From Stenotrophomonas sp. UBA2302 (GTDB lineage: Bacteria; Pseudomonadota; Gammaproteobacteria; Xanthomonadales; Xanthomonadaceae): DNA of 5,244 bases. Each line of letters begins with the position of its first letter. The first letter of the stretch is position 1. The notes under the pieces were generated by a model. It made no database searches and was not told the origin of the DNA. It saw nothing but the letters and a program-made list of their open reading frames with translations. Positions 5,138 through 5,244 of the stretch are shown in pieces. The stretch covers positions 17,415-22,658 of the forward strand of contig DDVW01000001.1 of NCBI GenBank assembly GCA_002345545.1, given 5' to 3'. Position numbers and translations under genes: made by a program.

Positions 5138-5244
5138 TGACGTCCTCCCTGTAATTCGGACCAGCCAGAAGTAGAGGATTCGGCGACACTCAGGCCTAAG
5201 GAGGCCCGTCGCCATGAAGAAGTCCAAGTTCACCGAAGAGCAGA
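5138..5244 (+). mobile_element. IS3-family insertion sequence, left end (runs out of window)
   Basis: RAYT coding similarity ends at about 5137. The next bases start TGACGTCCTCCC, fitting the TG start of IS3 termini, and a transposase OrfA begins 76 bases further on. The exact end (5136 or 5138) is not settled because the right end and target duplication are outside the window. Confidence 0.6.
5214..5244 (+). CDS. IS3-family transposase OrfA, N-terminal fragment
   Basis: Only ten codons are present, MKKSKFTEEQ, a common opening of IS3-family OrfA proteins, whose following residues form a helix-turn-helix. TAAGGAGG (5197-5204) is a near-perfect ribosome-binding site nine bases before the ATG. 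OrfA is normally followed by an overlapping OrfB integrase domain made by frameshifting. The rest lies beyond the window. Confidence 0.75.
   Translation, partial: MKKSKFTEEQ

Noticed and set aside
4931..5233. A 100-aa minus-strand protein as one gene
   Set aside because: Only the part up to about 5137 is RAYT-like; the rest is reverse-strand IS3 left-end sequence, including the OrfA start region, so the N-terminus is a chimera.

Overview
The window is a piece of a gammaproteobacterial accessory (defence-island-like) region. Pseudomonas or a close relative is most likely, judging from the GC-rich codon use and the Pseudomonas-like REP/RAYT and insertion-sequence content; this is inference, because no housekeeping gene is present. 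It reads as three nested layers of mobile DNA over an anti-phage retron.

Layer 1, the retron (50-124 plus 3075-4846). A two-gene operon resembles the Ec86/Eco1 type (type II-A): an effector with an N-terminal nucleoside-deoxyribosyltransferase-like domain and a C-terminal winged-helix-like part, then a retron reverse transcriptase whose start codon overlaps the effector stop (ATGA). The RT keeps NAxxH, GAPSSP, YADD and VTG motifs. The non-coding msr-msd RNA would be expected upstream of the effector, so it lies mostly or wholly before the window.

Layer 2, a 2942-bp ISL3-family element (133-3074). It is inserted in codons 26-28 of the effector. It has 23-bp imperfect terminal inverted repeats (17/23 matching) and is flanked by exact 8-bp direct repeats ATTTTTTT. 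Removing the element plus one repeat copy restores a continuous 308-codon effector frame and recreates the motif FIFLCGG. The element is not a simple IS. Before its transposase it carries a promoter-like site, a hairpin terminator, a structured leader RNA, a 170-aa protein of unknown function and a Rha/KilAC phage-type regulator. The transposase start overlaps the regulator stop (ATGA), so the cargo and transposase appear to form one operon.

Layer 3, the right flank (about 4847-5244). After the RT come two 37-bp direct repeats and the last 68 codons of a REP-associated tyrosine transposase (RAYT) on the minus strand. The RAYT is cut off by the left end of an IS3-family element whose first ORF starts at 5214 and runs out of the window.

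The main points are that the retron toxin/effector is broken while its RT is intact, and that the element breaking it is a cargo-carrying ISL3 transposon with a possible RNA-regulated, phage-like control module.
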